Source: Leclercia sp. 29361
GTDB taxonomy: Bacteria > Pseudomonadota > Gammaproteobacteria > Enterobacterales > Enterobacteriaceae
Length of the DNA stretch: 64,000 nt
Direction of reading: 5' to 3'
Assembly: GCF_011290365.1 (NCBI RefSeq)
Contig: NZ_CP049786.1
Span: forward strand, 2,418,001-2,482,000
This document shows positions 33,007 to 41,395 of the stretch, piece by piece; within the stretch, counting starts at the first letter, position 1, and each line of letters begins with the position of its first letter. Position numbers and translations under genes: made by a program. The notes beneath the pieces are model-generated. The model made no database searches and was not told where the DNA came from. It saw nothing but the letters and a program-made list of their open reading frames with translations.

Positions 33007-34347
33007 GTGGCAAAAACCCTTTTACGCAGCGGCAATCTTGATGATTTTCAGGCCGTTGGCGGCGGCGGACAGGCCGTTTTTGAATCAGCATTGCAAATCC
33101 GTGAGGCCCTGCGCCTGCGCAAACAGCAGTCGATTGTTGACTGCCTGGCGATCCCGCAGGTCAATGATGAAGGCGACCGGGTAGACTGGTACTCGCCCAC
33201 GGAAGGCACCGTGACCAGCTGGAAAGCCGCCGACGAAGATGCGCGCTTCCGGGCCCTGCGCCTGCTGGAAAGCACCCTGTCCAGCGTCGAGTCCCTGAGC
33301 AAAAAATCGCTCCAGTCGCCAAAAACCGCCCAGCAGCTGTTTGGTTCCCTGCTGTCTAAAGCGTTTCAGTTTCCCGGCGAGAACTTCCTGTTCCTGGTGG
33401 ACGGCAAGCCGGTGATCACCTTTTGGGGGTTTGTGAACCTCAATGAAAATGCGCGGGAGGATATCCTCGACTGCCTGCGCGCCTCCCTGCTGCCGGCCCC
33501 GATGCCTGCCCCGGTTGTTGAGCCCGAGCCTGAATCCGAGCCGGAACCGGCCATCGTCTTTGAAAAAGCCGATGAACCGCTGGTTGCTGCCCCCTCAACG
33601 GTGCATATCACCGCCGACGATCTGTACGAGGCCCATCCCGCTCCGGTGATGACCGCCAGCGAGCCTGAGCCGGAACCAACCCCGGTGGTGGTGGCCGCGA
33701 AAAAACGCCGCCTTCCACTCTGGCCGCTGCCGGTTGCCGCCGTCGTGGTTGCTGCCGTTGCCGGCCCGCTGCTGTGGCAGAAGCACGCCCCTACCGCTGA
33801 GCCGGTAAAAGCCGTGGCGGCCGCCCCGGTGGCGATCGAGCCAAAACCGGTTGCCGCCGTCGAACCTCTGCCGCTGAATTTACCGCTGCACCAGGCTGAA
33901 GTCGCCGCCGTGAAAGCCCCGGCCCCGGTCGCGGCCGAACCGGTGGTGATTGCCGCGATCCCGAAAGAGGCGATGGTGATGGAGGCCGGTCAGGTGAAAT
34001 CCGGCTCCACCCGTTTTCTTAACGGCAGCTGGCGCGTCATGCTGGATGTAACCGATCCGATCACCGGCAAACCGCCGTCACTGCGCTATCAGATCCAGAA
34101 CAATAAAGGGACGGCCCGCGTCGTTCACGGCGACAACGTGGTCTGCCGGGTGGAGGTCTTCTCCGGCCTGCACAGCAACGGTGAGCTGCTGATCAAGACC
34201 CGGGGCAACGCCCGCTGCGCCGACGGCTCGCGCTACCCGATGCCGGAAATTACCTGTAAAGCCGGTACCAACGACGTGGCGGAATGCAGCGCGCGCTACG
34301 ACGCGAAAACCGTAGTTCCATTGACATTCAGGAAGGCAGGTGCGTGA
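33007..34347 (+). CDS. srfA: SrfA-like single-span membrane protein of the srfABC operon
   Basis: A 446-residue protein starting at a GTG with GGGA upstream (AKTLLRSGNLDDFQAVGGGGQAVFESALQIREALRLRKQQ). Residues 1-160 are a globular N-terminal domain. Residues 165-230 are rich in Pro and Glu. One membrane helix follows basic residues (KKRRLPLWPLPVAAVVVAAVAGPLLW, about 235-260). A long Ala/Pro/Val-rich stretch leads to a C-terminal domain with four or more cysteines (VVCRVEVFSGL, NARCADGS, PEITCKAGTNDVAECSARY). The layout resembles a cytoplasmic sensor and periplasmic sensor joined by a spacer. It matches Salmonella SrfA by operon position and size. SrfA, B and C were first listed as SsrB-regulated factors; biochemical function is not established. 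Confidence 0.8.
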   Translation: MAKTLLRSGNLDDFQAVGGGGQAVFESALQIREALRLRKQQSIVDCLAIPQVNDEGDRVDWYSPTEGTVTSWKAADEDARFRALRLLESTLSSVESLSKKSLQSPKTAQQLFGSLLSKAFQFPGENFLFLVDGKPVITFWGFVNLNENAREDILDCLRASLLPAPMPAPVVEPEPESEPEPAIVFEKADEPLVAAPSTVHITADDLYEAHPAPVMTASEPEPEPTPVVVAAKKRRLPLWPLPVAAVVVAAVAGPLLWQKHAPTAEPVKAVAAAPVAIEPKPVAAVEPLPLNLPLHQAEVAAVKAPAPVAAEPVVIAAIPKEAMVMEAGQVKSGSTRFLNGSWRVMLDVTDPITGKPPSLRYQIQNNKGTARVVHGDNVVCRVEVFSGLHSNGELLIKTRGNARCADGSRYPMPEITCKAGTNDVAECSARYDAKTVVPLTFRKAGA

Positions 34348-34351
34348 TCCT

Positions 34352-37333
34352 ATGCTGGTAAACCTTTGCGACTACAAACAGAGCGTCACGCTGATTGCGA
34401 ACAGCGGCGTTCAGTTTCTTGATTTTGGCCTGACGCCACAGGACTCCGCCCAGAGCGGACGTTTCGTGCGTAAAACCGCGAACGGCCCCCTGCTGCGCCT
34501 GAACTTCGATCTGGTGAATGGCCGCTACACCCTGCCCACCACCGGCGGCGGACAGCCGGAGGTGGTCAAACCCGAAAGCACCATTCTGCTCCAGCAGTCG
34601 CTGGCGGTGCTGGATGGCGTCTGGCTGCCGGTGCCGTTTTTACGCTTTAACCCGCCGCGCACCTTTGTTGATGGTCCGGATAACTGGGCGCGGGTGCAGG
34701 TGCGCAAGCTGGAGACTCCGGACAACGCCGGGAACAGCCACCGCGTGACCCTGGCGCTGGACAGCCAGATTGCCGCCCACGCCACCAGCCCTCTGTCGCC
34801 GGTGGAGAACGACATTCTTAACGGGACCCGCTTCGCGCTGGCCTGGCGCGATGACGAAGTGGCGAACTTCCTCGACCAGACCTGGATTGACAGCTGGCTG
34901 CGCGAGGCCTTCACCCAGTATGCCGCGGGGGTAGAGAACCGCGCCGAGCGCGATCTCCAGCTGGCGATGCGTAACTTTGAGTATCAGGCCCACTGGCTGA
35001 ACATTATGGCGATGCTGGGCGAACAGCTCACCGTGCCGGAAGTGAAATTTGTCACCCATACCCTCAGCACCCCGGCGATCCCGGTGGATCTGATTCTGGA
35101 TGTCGGCAATACCCACACCTGCGGCGTGATCATTGAAGACCACGGCGATGCCAACGACGGCCTGCGCCAGACCGCCGAGCTGCAGGTGCGTTCACTGAGC
35201 GAACCGCAGTTCCTCAACGAGCCGCTGTTTACCAGCCGTCTGGAGTTTTCCGAAGCCCGCTTCGGCAAGCAGCACTTCTCGGTGGAGAGCGGTCGGGAAG
35301 ACGCCTTTGTCTGGCCTTCCATCGTGCGCGTCGGCGACGAAGCGCGGAAGCTGGCCACCCAGCGACTGGGCACCGAAGGTAACAGCGGCATCTCCAGCCC
35401 GCGCCGCTACCTGTGGGATGAAACCCCGGTGGTGCAGGACTGGCGCTTTAGCCAGATGAACAGCAAAACCCAGCGCGAACCGCTGGCGACCGCCTTCCCG
35501 CTGATGAACCTGATGAACGATGACGGCCAGCCGCTGTTCACCCTGCCGCAGGATGAGCGTCTGCCGGTCTTCTCGCCGCAGTACAGCCGCAGCACCCTGA
35601 TGACCCACATGCTGTGCGAACTGCTGGCGCAGGCGCTGGGGCAGATCAACAGCGTCGCCACCCGTCTGCGTCTGGGCTTCCCGGCGTCGCCGCGTCAGCT
35701 GCGCACCCTGATCCTCACCCTGCCGTCGGCAATGCCGAAGCAGGAGCGCGAGATCTTCCGCCGCCGCATGTTCGAAGCCATCGCCATCGTCTGGAAAGCG
35801 ATGGGCTGGCATCCGCAGGATGACGACTTCTCCAGCCGTAAGCAGCAGGAGAAAAGCGTGGTGCCGGTGCCGGAGATCCAGATGGAGTGGGACGAAGCCA
35901 GCTGCGGCCAGCTGGTATGGCTTTATAACGAAGCGATTTCCCATTACAACGGCCAGACCGAAGCCTTCTTCGCGGCGGTAGCCCGACCGGATCGCGAGCC
36001 GGAGCCAGGCTGTGCCACGGGTCGCGCCCTGCGCGTGGCCTCGATTGATATCGGCGGTGGCACCACCGATATGGCGATCACCCATTACCAGCTCGACGAT
36101 GGCTCGGGCAGTAACGTCAAAATCACCCCCCAACTGCTGTTCCGCGAAGGCTTTAAGGTGGCGGGCGATGACACCCTGCTGGATGTGATCCAGCGTTATG
36201 TCCTGCCGGCCCTGCAGACGCAGCTGCAGAAGTCCGGCATTGCCGATGCCTCACTGCTGATGGCCTCGCTGTTTGGCGACTCCGGGCGTATCGACACCCA
36301 GGCGGTGCTGCGCCAGCAGACGGCGCTGCAGCTGTTTATGCCGATTGGGCATGCGATCCTCGCCGCGTGGGAAGCCAGCGATATCGATAATCCGCTCGAT
36401 GGGCTGCACGCCACCTTTGGCGATCTGCTCACCCGCAAGCCGACGCGCAATGTGATGAACTATCTCCAGCAGGCCATCGAACACGCTCTGCCTGCGGGAT
36501 CTGAGCCGTTCGACCTGTTCGCCGTGCCGCTGCACGTTAACTTCCGCGAGATGCAGGATGCGATGCTGGCCGGGCACTTTACCCTCGCCGCGCCACTGCA
36601 TGCGGTGGCGGAAGCTATCTCCCACTACGCCTGCGATATCCTGCTGATCACCGGGCGTCCGGGCTGTCTGCCGGGCGTTCAGGCGTTGATCCGCCATCTG
36701 CAGCCGGTGCCGGTCAGCCGGATGGTGTGGCTGGATAAGTACCGGGTACACGAGTGGTATCCGTTCAGCCAGCAGGGACGGATCGGCAACCCGAAATCCA
36801 CCGCCGCGGTTGGGGCGATGCTCTGTAGCCTGGCGCTGGATCTGCGCCTGCCGCGCTTCAACTTTAAGGCGGCGGATATCGGGGCCTACTCCACCGTGCG
36901 TTATCTCGGCGTGCTGGATAATACCGTCAACACCCTGCGCGACGAGAACGTCTGGTATCAGGATATCGATCTCGACAAACCGGGGGCGAAGCTGGATACC
37001 CGCCTGCACTTCCCGCTGCGCGGTAACGTGACTCTCGGCTTCCGTCAGCTGGCGAATGCCCGCTGGCCTGCCACCCCGCTCTACACCCTGAGCATCAACT
37101 CGGCGGAACTGGCGAAATCCATCGCCGGGGATGGGGTTCTGAACGTGCGCCTGAAGCTGTGCGGCGGGAACAAACATGATGGCCCGGAAGCCTTTGAACT
37201 AAGCGATGCCTGGCTGCAGGACGGCACCCCGGTGCCACCCGATGCCCTGACCTTTAAACTGAATACCCTGGCCGACCGCCGACACAGCGGTAGCCACTAC
37301 TGGATCGACAGCGGGAGCGTATACCTGAAATGA
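34352..37333 (+). CDS. srfB: SrfB-like Hsp70/actin-fold putative ATPase
   Basis: A 993-residue protein starting MLVNLCDYKQSVTLIANSGVQFLDFGL. A GTG 12 bp earlier has a closer ribosome-binding site and remains possible. Two phosphate-binding motifs of the Hsp70/actin/hexokinase fold are visible: DVGNTHTCGVIIEDHG from Asp-250 and SIDIGGGTTDMAITHY around Asp-566. A late LLITGRPGCLPGVQALIRHL resembles the adenosine motif. The roughly 300 residues between them hold a large insertion. Size, motifs and position between srfA and srfC identify it as SrfB. It probably binds and hydrolyses ATP in the cytoplasm. Its partner and target are unknown. Confidence 0.85.
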   Translation: MLVNLCDYKQSVTLIANSGVQFLDFGLTPQDSAQSGRFVRKTANGPLLRLNFDLVNGRYTLPTTGGGQPEVVKPESTILLQQSLAVLDGVWLPVPFLRFNPPRTFVDGPDNWARVQVRKLETPDNAGNSHRVTLALDSQIAAHATSPLSPVENDILNGTRFALAWRDDEVANFLDQTWIDSWLREAFTQYAAGVENRAERDLQLAMRNFEYQAHWLNIMAMLGEQLTVPEVKFVTHTLSTPAIPVDLILDVGNTHTCGVIIEDHGDANDGLRQTAELQVRSLSEPQFLNEPLFTSRLEFSEARFGKQHFSVESGREDAFVWPSIVRVGDEARKLATQRLGTEGNSGISSPRRYLWDETPVVQDWRFSQMNSKTQREPLATAFPLMNLMNDDGQPLFTLPQDERLPVFSPQYSRSTLMTHMLCELLAQALGQINSVATRLRLGFPASPRQLRTLILTLPSAMPKQEREIFRRRMFEAIAIVWKAMGWHPQDDDFSSRKQQEKSVVPVPEIQMEWDEASCGQLVWLYNEAISHYNGQTEAFFAAVARPDREPEPGCATGRALRVASIDIGGGTTDMAITHYQLDDGSGSNVKITPQLLFREGFKVAGDDTLLDVIQRYVLPALQTQLQKSGIADASLLMASLFGDSGRIDTQAVLRQQTALQLFMPIGHAILAAWEASDIDNPLDGLHATFGDLLTRKPTRNVMNYLQQAIEHALPAGSEPFDLFAVPLHVNFREMQDAMLAGHFTLAAPLHAVAEAISHYACDILLITGRPGCLPGVQALIRHLQPVPVSRMVWLDKYRVHEWYPFSQQGRIGNPKSTAAVGAMLCSLALDLRLPRFNFKAADIGAYSTVRYLGVLDNTVNTLRDENVWYQDIDLDKPGAKLDTRLHFPLRGNVTLGFRQLANARWPATPLYTLSINSAELAKSIAGDGVLNVRLKLCGGNKHDGPEAFELSDAWLQDGTPVPPDALTFKLNTLADRRHSGSHYWIDSGSVYLK

Positions 37334-39492
37334 TAGCCACGACGACCACAACTCAGGCGTTAATCGGGTGGATCAACACAACGCGCCAGCACGCCCCGAT
37401 CCTCGATAACGACGCCGACGCCCTGCTGGCCAGACTGGCGATAGCCGACGCGCGGGAGCACGCCATCGAGCGGGCGCTCTCCTCAGGAAGCACCATCGGC
37501 TTGTACGGTCACGCCCAGGCGGCAAAAGCCCACCTGCTCGCCACCCTGTGCGGCAGCGACAATCAGCGCATGAACGTGATTGTCGGCCAGCGGACCTTTG
37601 ACTATTTTTCACACATCAACCCCGGCCATGCTCTGACCAACATGGCGCTGCGCTTCAGCCCGAACGCGGCAGAGATCGCGGACGACGCCTTTCCGCTGCG
37701 CCTGAGTCTGCTCACCGAGGCAGAACTGGTGCAGGTCTTCCTGGCCCGTGCCACGCTGCCGGCGGTAGACAAAACCGTGATTGAAGCCCGGCTGGAGAAG
37801 TGGCGCGCCCTGCGTCAGCCCCAGAGCGTACCGGGGATCACGCCCGCCGAGGTTGGCACCATCGCCCACTACTGGCGCGATACGGTGCCCGCCGCAGCCC
37901 AGCAGATGGACGATGCCCTGTGGCACCAGTTTGCCCTGCTGCTGCCGTCGCTGGATCTGAGCACCCGCGCCAGCGTCTGGTCGCTGCTGTGGGGCGAACA
38001 GCAGGAGCTGACTCAGCAGTGGCTGAAGCTGGCGCATATTCTGCATCAGACCAGTCATGCCCGGGCGCTGGCCGCGCCGCTGAGCCTGCTGGTGGATAAC
38101 TTTGGTCTGCCGACCGAGGGCTTCCTCACCCGGGGCGACATGGCCCTGCCGGACGTGCAGCAGGCCGTGCTGCACCCGCTGCACAACGGCGAGCTGCTTA
38201 ACGCCATCAGCATCCCGCTGGACGTGCTGGCCCTGCTGACCCGCGAGCTGATCCTGCCGGTAGAAAACAGCGCCCTGGCCGGAGTGGATATTATCGATAT
38301 TCCGGCCCCGTCAACCCAGCCTGATTTACCCCTGGCCCAGGCCAAACAGCAGTGGCTGCTGGAGCACTATCGCCAGCATCTCCAGCCGGACGTGCTGGTG
38401 ATCTGCAACGCTACCGCCCACCACGGCGAGACGGCAAAAACCGCAAAAACGCTGCTCAACTGGGTGAAAGAGACCCAGCCGGGTGATGACGCCGCCCTGC
38501 CGGGGCTGGTGTGGGCGATCACCCCACAGGATGCGCGCTTTACCCGCCGGACTAATCTCGACGAAGCGGTGCAGCAGCTGCTCGGCAAACCCGGTCAGCA
38601 CTGGGGCACCCTGCAGGCGCTGGACAGCAGCAGCATGCAGCGGGTGATCGAGTGGCTGTCCCAGGCGACGTTGCCATCCCAGCGCCAAACGCGTCTGCTG
38701 GCCCTCCGCCAGCACCATCAGCGCGACCTGCATCAGCTGATGCAGGGGTATCTGGCGCCATTGACTCAGGATCCTGCAGCCCAGCGCGGTGCCGCCGAAG
38801 CGATGGTGCGTACCCTGCAGGGAAGCGCCGCCCGTCACGGCGAGCTGCTGGAAGGGTTACTCCCGCCGCTGCGCGCCTTTGAAACGCTACTCGCAGTGCA
38901 ACAACCGCGCGAAGAGCAGGTCAACGGCCTGTTTACCGACGCCATCGACCTGTTTGCCGACAGCGCCCAGGATGCCGATGAGATCTGGCAGCCGACGGAC
39001 AAAGCCCGCCTCGCCCATCAGGTCTGGGTGAATCACCTGCGACAGTGGAGCCGCGATGAAGCCGTCGCCAGCCGTCTGGGTCTCGATAATGCGGTGTTAC
39101 AGCAGATTAGCGATGTGCTGGTGATCGCCAGCTATCGACTGAACCTGCTCGCTCAGCTGAAGAAGATTGTCGATACCGATAAAAGCAGTGCCGCGCAACT
39201 GCATGCCGCGCTGGGGAATTTCGTGGGCTGGGTCGGCTATGCGCAAACGCCCGCTTCTGACCGCCCTGCCAGCCGCATCCGTAAAGGCCAGCCGGTGTTT
39301 GTAACCCCAACGGTCAACAGCAGTGCGCCCCGCCTGACCCGCCTCGGCGAGCAGCCTGTGCATGCGGCCACGGCCTATGTCTATGACTGGCTGGTGGCGT
39401 TGTACACCCAGGCGATTGATAACATCGGGTATCAGCATCCGCACGATATGTCGATGGAGGATCGCAAGGCGTTGCAGGCCATGCTCGCCTGA
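37330..39492 (+). CDS. srfC: SrfC-like protein with degenerate P-loop
   Basis: A 720-residue protein, overlapping srfB by 4 bp (ATGA). Near the N-terminus, GLYGHAQAAKAHLLATLCG (residues 57-75) reads like a P-loop with the G-x4-GK-S/T spacing altered (GHAQAAKAH). RTFDYFSHINPGHALTNMALRF and ICNATAHHGETAKTAKTLLNWVKETQPGDDAALPGLVWAITPQDARF follow, which look like later elements of a dynamin- or SRP-like GTPase. The C-terminal 300 residues are largely helical. Called a virulence effector in Salmonella annotations. The GTPase reading is my inference and the nucleotide site may be inactive. It ends beside REP elements. Confidence 0.78.
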   Translation: MIATTTTTQALIGWINTTRQHAPILDNDADALLARLAIADAREHAIERALSSGSTIGLYGHAQAAKAHLLATLCGSDNQRMNVIVGQRTFDYFSHINPGHALTNMALRFSPNAAEIADDAFPLRLSLLTEAELVQVFLARATLPAVDKTVIEARLEKWRALRQPQSVPGITPAEVGTIAHYWRDTVPAAAQQMDDALWHQFALLLPSLDLSTRASVWSLLWGEQQELTQQWLKLAHILHQTSHARALAAPLSLLVDNFGLPTEGFLTRGDMALPDVQQAVLHPLHNGELLNAISIPLDVLALLTRELILPVENSALAGVDIIDIPAPSTQPDLPLAQAKQQWLLEHYRQHLQPDVLVICNATAHHGETAKTAKTLLNWVKETQPGDDAALPGLVWAITPQDARFTRRTNLDEAVQQLLGKPGQHWGTLQALDSSSMQRVIEWLSQATLPSQRQTRLLALRQHHQRDLHQLMQGYLAPLTQDPAAQRGAAEAMVRTLQGSAARHGELLEGLLPPLRAFETLLAVQQPREEQVNGLFTDAIDLFADSAQDADEIWQPTDKARLAHQVWVNHLRQWSRDEAVASRLGLDNAVLQQISDVLVIASYRLNLLAQLKKIVDTDKSSAAQLHAALGNFVGWVGYAQTPASDRPASRIRKGQPVFVTPTVNSSAPRLTRLGEQPVHAATAYVYDWLVALYTQAIDNIGYQHPHDMSMEDRKALQAMLA

Positions 39493-39566
39493 TGGCGCTG
39501 CGCTTATCAGGCCTACGGACCATGCAGTTTGTAGGCCGGATAAGGTGCTTGCACCGCATCCGGCAA
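39491..39566 (+). repeat. REP pair after srfC, including exact 39-bp copy A
   Basis: A half unit GATGGCGCTGCGCTTATCAG...GCCTAC (39491-39516) is followed by a full REP at 39528-39566 (GTAGGCCGGATAAGGTGCTT...CATCCGGC). The second is identical over 39 bp to 40405-40443, on the other side of the hydrolase gene. Confidence 0.85.
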
Positions 39567-39568
39567 CC

Positions 39569-40339
39569 TCATCGGCCCGCCTGACCCTGCTGGATACAAT
39601 CAGCCAGCACCTTCGCCAGCGCCGACGGGTTTTCCCACGACATTGAATGTCCGGCATCGGGGATAATTTTTACCTCAATACCCTGCTGGCGCATCTCCTT
39701 CATATCGCTGTCGGGAAGTGAAAGCTCACCAAAAATCAGCCATACCGGACAAGCTAATTGCAGATATCGCTCGTTCCAGCTGGGCTGTACACCTTTAACC
39801 AGACTCGCTGCTCCGCGCCATACCGCCCAGGGGGCATTGCTTTGCAGGCTCCCTTTCCAGGATGAAGTTTCAGCCTCCAGCATGGCCTGATATCCGGTAG
39901 TGACAAAATCCTCTTCCGTCTGGGCGGCAATATTCCGGCTAAACGCGCCACCGCCAGCATGGAAATTGGGTTCGGACACGATCAGGCCCAGCAGACGATT
40001 ACCGGCCAGTTCTGCCGTTTCGATCGCAATGCTGCCGCCCATGCTGTGCCCATACAGCCAGAATGACGATATGGCTAAATGATTGAGCAGTTCGATAACG
40101 ACCTGTGCCTGGGCTGAAGTCTGATAGCCGTAGGTCTCAGGCTTATCGCTGTAACCGCTGCCGGGAAGATCGATAAGAATGGCCCGGCGGGAACCGAACT
40201 GAGGGTCGCAGACGATACGGGGATATTCGTAAGAAGAGGCACAGCCGAGCCCGTGAATAAATACCAGCGGTTCGCCGTGTCCTGGAAGATCCTGCCAGCG
40301 CACAGCGCAGCAAGCCTGTTGAGAATAAAAGCTGTTCAT
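39569..40339 (-). CDS. Alpha/beta hydrolase
   Basis: A 256-residue hydrolase. The oxyanion/cap region is VFIHGLGCASSYEYPRI. The nucleophile elbow is YGHSMGGSIAIETAEL (Ser in GHSMGG). The acid is probably in IFGELSLPDSD and the catalytic His in IPDAGHSMSWENPSAL. The substrate is unknown. The ATG at 40339 has AGGAG 5 bp upstream. The gene is bounded on both sides by the same 39-bp REP sequence and lies between srfC and ortT, whose E. coli relative adjoins ydcY. It therefore looks like an inserted unit. Confidence 0.85.
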   Translation of the reverse strand: MNSFYSQQACCAVRWQDLPGHGEPLVFIHGLGCASSYEYPRIVCDPQFGSRRAILIDLPGSGYSDKPETYGYQTSAQAQVVIELLNHLAISSFWLYGHSMGGSIAIETAELAGNRLLGLIVSEPNFHAGGGAFSRNIAAQTEEDFVTTGYQAMLEAETSSWKGSLQSNAPWAVWRGAASLVKGVQPSWNERYLQLACPVWLIFGELSLPDSDMKEMRQQGIEVKIIPDAGHSMSWENPSALAKVLADCIQQGQAGR

Positions 40340-40404
40340 ATGCACTCCTTTTCAGATGACTGTGTATTTATACAGTTCTTCGCAGAGGAATACCATTGCC
40401 AGAT

Positions 40405-40443
40405 TTTGTAGGCCGGATAAGGTGCTTGCACCGCATCCGGCAA
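40405..40443 (+). repeat. REP element, exact copy B of 39528-39566
   Basis: A 39-bp sequence identical to the REP after srfC, in direct orientation, 838 bp apart. The alpha/beta hydrolase gene lies between the two copies. Confidence 0.9.
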
Positions 40444-40464
40444 AAAGCCGCGCAGGGGCGGCTT

Positions 40465-40638
40465 TTAGAAGAGAGAGATCAGCAGCGCAACCGGGAAACT
40501 CATCGGCCAGGTGGAGCCCACCAGGAAGGCGCTCAGGAAGCGGATGCGTTTGCGATCTTTAGAGAGAAACCAGGTGATAAGCGCACAGATGGTCGCCATG
40601 ATGGCGTAAAACATTAACATTTTCTGGTACAACGTCAT
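40465..40638 (-). CDS. ortT: OrtT, GhoT-like small membrane toxin
   Basis: A 57-residue protein, MTLYQKMLMFYAIMATICALITWFLSKDRKRIRFLSAFLVGSTWPMSFPVALLISLF. It has two membrane helices around a basic loop and is nearly identical in layout and length to E. coli OrtT (YdcX). OrtT is an orphan GhoT-family toxin that damages the inner membrane and lowers growth under stringent-response and nucleotide stress. A GTG 9 bp earlier would add three residues; the 57-residue form matches E. coli. No antitoxin gene (GhoS-like) is adjacent. Confidence 0.9.
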   Translation of the reverse strand: MTLYQKMLMFYAIMATICALITWFLSKDRKRIRFLSAFLVGSTWPMSFPVALLISLF

Positions 40639-40789
40639 CTCATTCACCCAATCTGCTGTTCAATAACCGCGCGCAATATGCGGCAAATGTTGAACCAGAT
40701 CAAGTTTTTTGTTACATATTAGCCACATATATTTTATGGTTACTAACAATTGAGTAGCTTTAGCTACATCTCTGGCGTGACGCTTTGAA

Positions 40790-40814
40790 CTAAAAGGGCC
40801 GCACTATGCGGCCC
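40790..40814 (-). terminator. Terminator of the 25-residue ORF
   Basis: On the minus strand GGGCCGC-ATAGT-GCGGCCC is followed by TTTTAG, 12 bp after the small ORF's stop. This is a classical rho-independent terminator. Confidence 0.85.
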
Positions 40815-40826
40815 TGATTTCCGGGA

Positions 40827-40904
40827 CTACTTCTTCACCGGCTGAGGCTTCTTGTTCCCCGAGTCGGGTACTTTACGGGATTTGTCTTTATCGACGTGTA
40901 GCAT
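40827..40904 (-). CDS. Candidate 25-residue basic small protein
   Basis: An ATG with GGAG 6 bp upstream opens 25 codons: MLHVDKDKSRKVPDSGNKKP then QPVKK. A strong terminator follows directly. The peptide is hydrophilic and basic (eight Lys or Arg) with no membrane segment. Ribosome-binding site, ORF and terminator form a complete mini-gene in a 400-bp gap between ortT and yeaR. I do not recognise a homologue. Alternatively the transcript is a small RNA and the ORF incidental. Confidence 0.55.
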   Translation of the reverse strand: MLHVDKDKSRKVPDSGNKKPQPVKK

Positions 40905-40966
40905 AAGACTCTCCTTTATGGCCTTCGGAATGAGTAAGTATAGCCCAACTGAGGAGTACTACTTTA

Positions 40967-40989
40967 AAGCCGCATTTTAAATGCACTTT
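40967..40989. promoter_or_regulatory. NsrR-like inverted repeat upstream of yeaR
   Basis: AAGCCGCATTT-T-AAATGCACTTT is an 11-1-11 inverted arrangement close to the NsrR half-site AAGATGYATTT. It lies 61 bp upstream of the yeaR start. In E. coli, yeaR-yoaG is repressed by NsrR and activated by NarL, so the site fits NO-responsive control. Confidence 0.65.
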
Positions 40990-41050
40990 CTGTTAAGTCC
41001 CGGTAGGCGATCCGTGCTGTAATATCCTCACTTTTTATAAGGAGGACGTT

Positions 41051-41380
41051 ATGCTGCGTATTCCGCAAAGTTGTATTCACACCCGTTCCACCCCATTCTG
41101 GACCAAAGAGACCGCCCCGCCGGGGATTTTTAAACGCCATCTCGATACCGGGACGCAGCCCGGCGTCTATCCTCGTCTCAGCGTGATGCAGGGTGCGGTG
41201 CGTTACCTCGGTTATGCTGACGAAACCTCGCCCGATCCCGACAACGTTCTGATCATTGAAGCCGGGCATTTCGGCGTATTCCCGCCTGAACGCTGGCACC
41301 ATATCGAAGTGATGACCGACGATACGTATTTCAATATCGACTTTTTTGTTGAACCCGACGTACTGAGACGTCGCAAATAG
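41051..41380 (+). CDS. yeaR: YeaR, DUF1971 cupin-like protein (nitrate/NO-induced)
   Basis: A 109-residue protein matching E. coli YeaR (119) except for a shorter C-terminus: MLRIPQSCIHTRSTPFWTKETAPPGIFKRHLDTGTQPGVYPRLSVMQGAVRYLGYADE and FPPERWHHIEVMTDDTYFNIDFFV. The DUF1971 cupin fold is also found at the N-terminus of tellurite-resistance proteins. yeaR-yoaG expression responds to nitrate and nitric oxide in E. coli; the enzymatic role is unknown. AAGGAGG lies just upstream, and yoaG follows after 15 bp. In K-12 the pair lies elsewhere on the chromosome. Confidence 0.9.
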   Translation: MLRIPQSCIHTRSTPFWTKETAPPGIFKRHLDTGTQPGVYPRLSVMQGAVRYLGYADETSPDPDNVLIIEAGHFGVFPPERWHHIEVMTDDTYFNIDFFVEPDVLRRRK

Positions 41381-41395
41381 AGAAGGAGTAACATC

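Noticed and set aside
35192..36133. Open frames antisense to srfB (also 36251-37177)
   Set aside because: They lie inside a gene with clear ATPase motifs and show the usual antisense residue bias.
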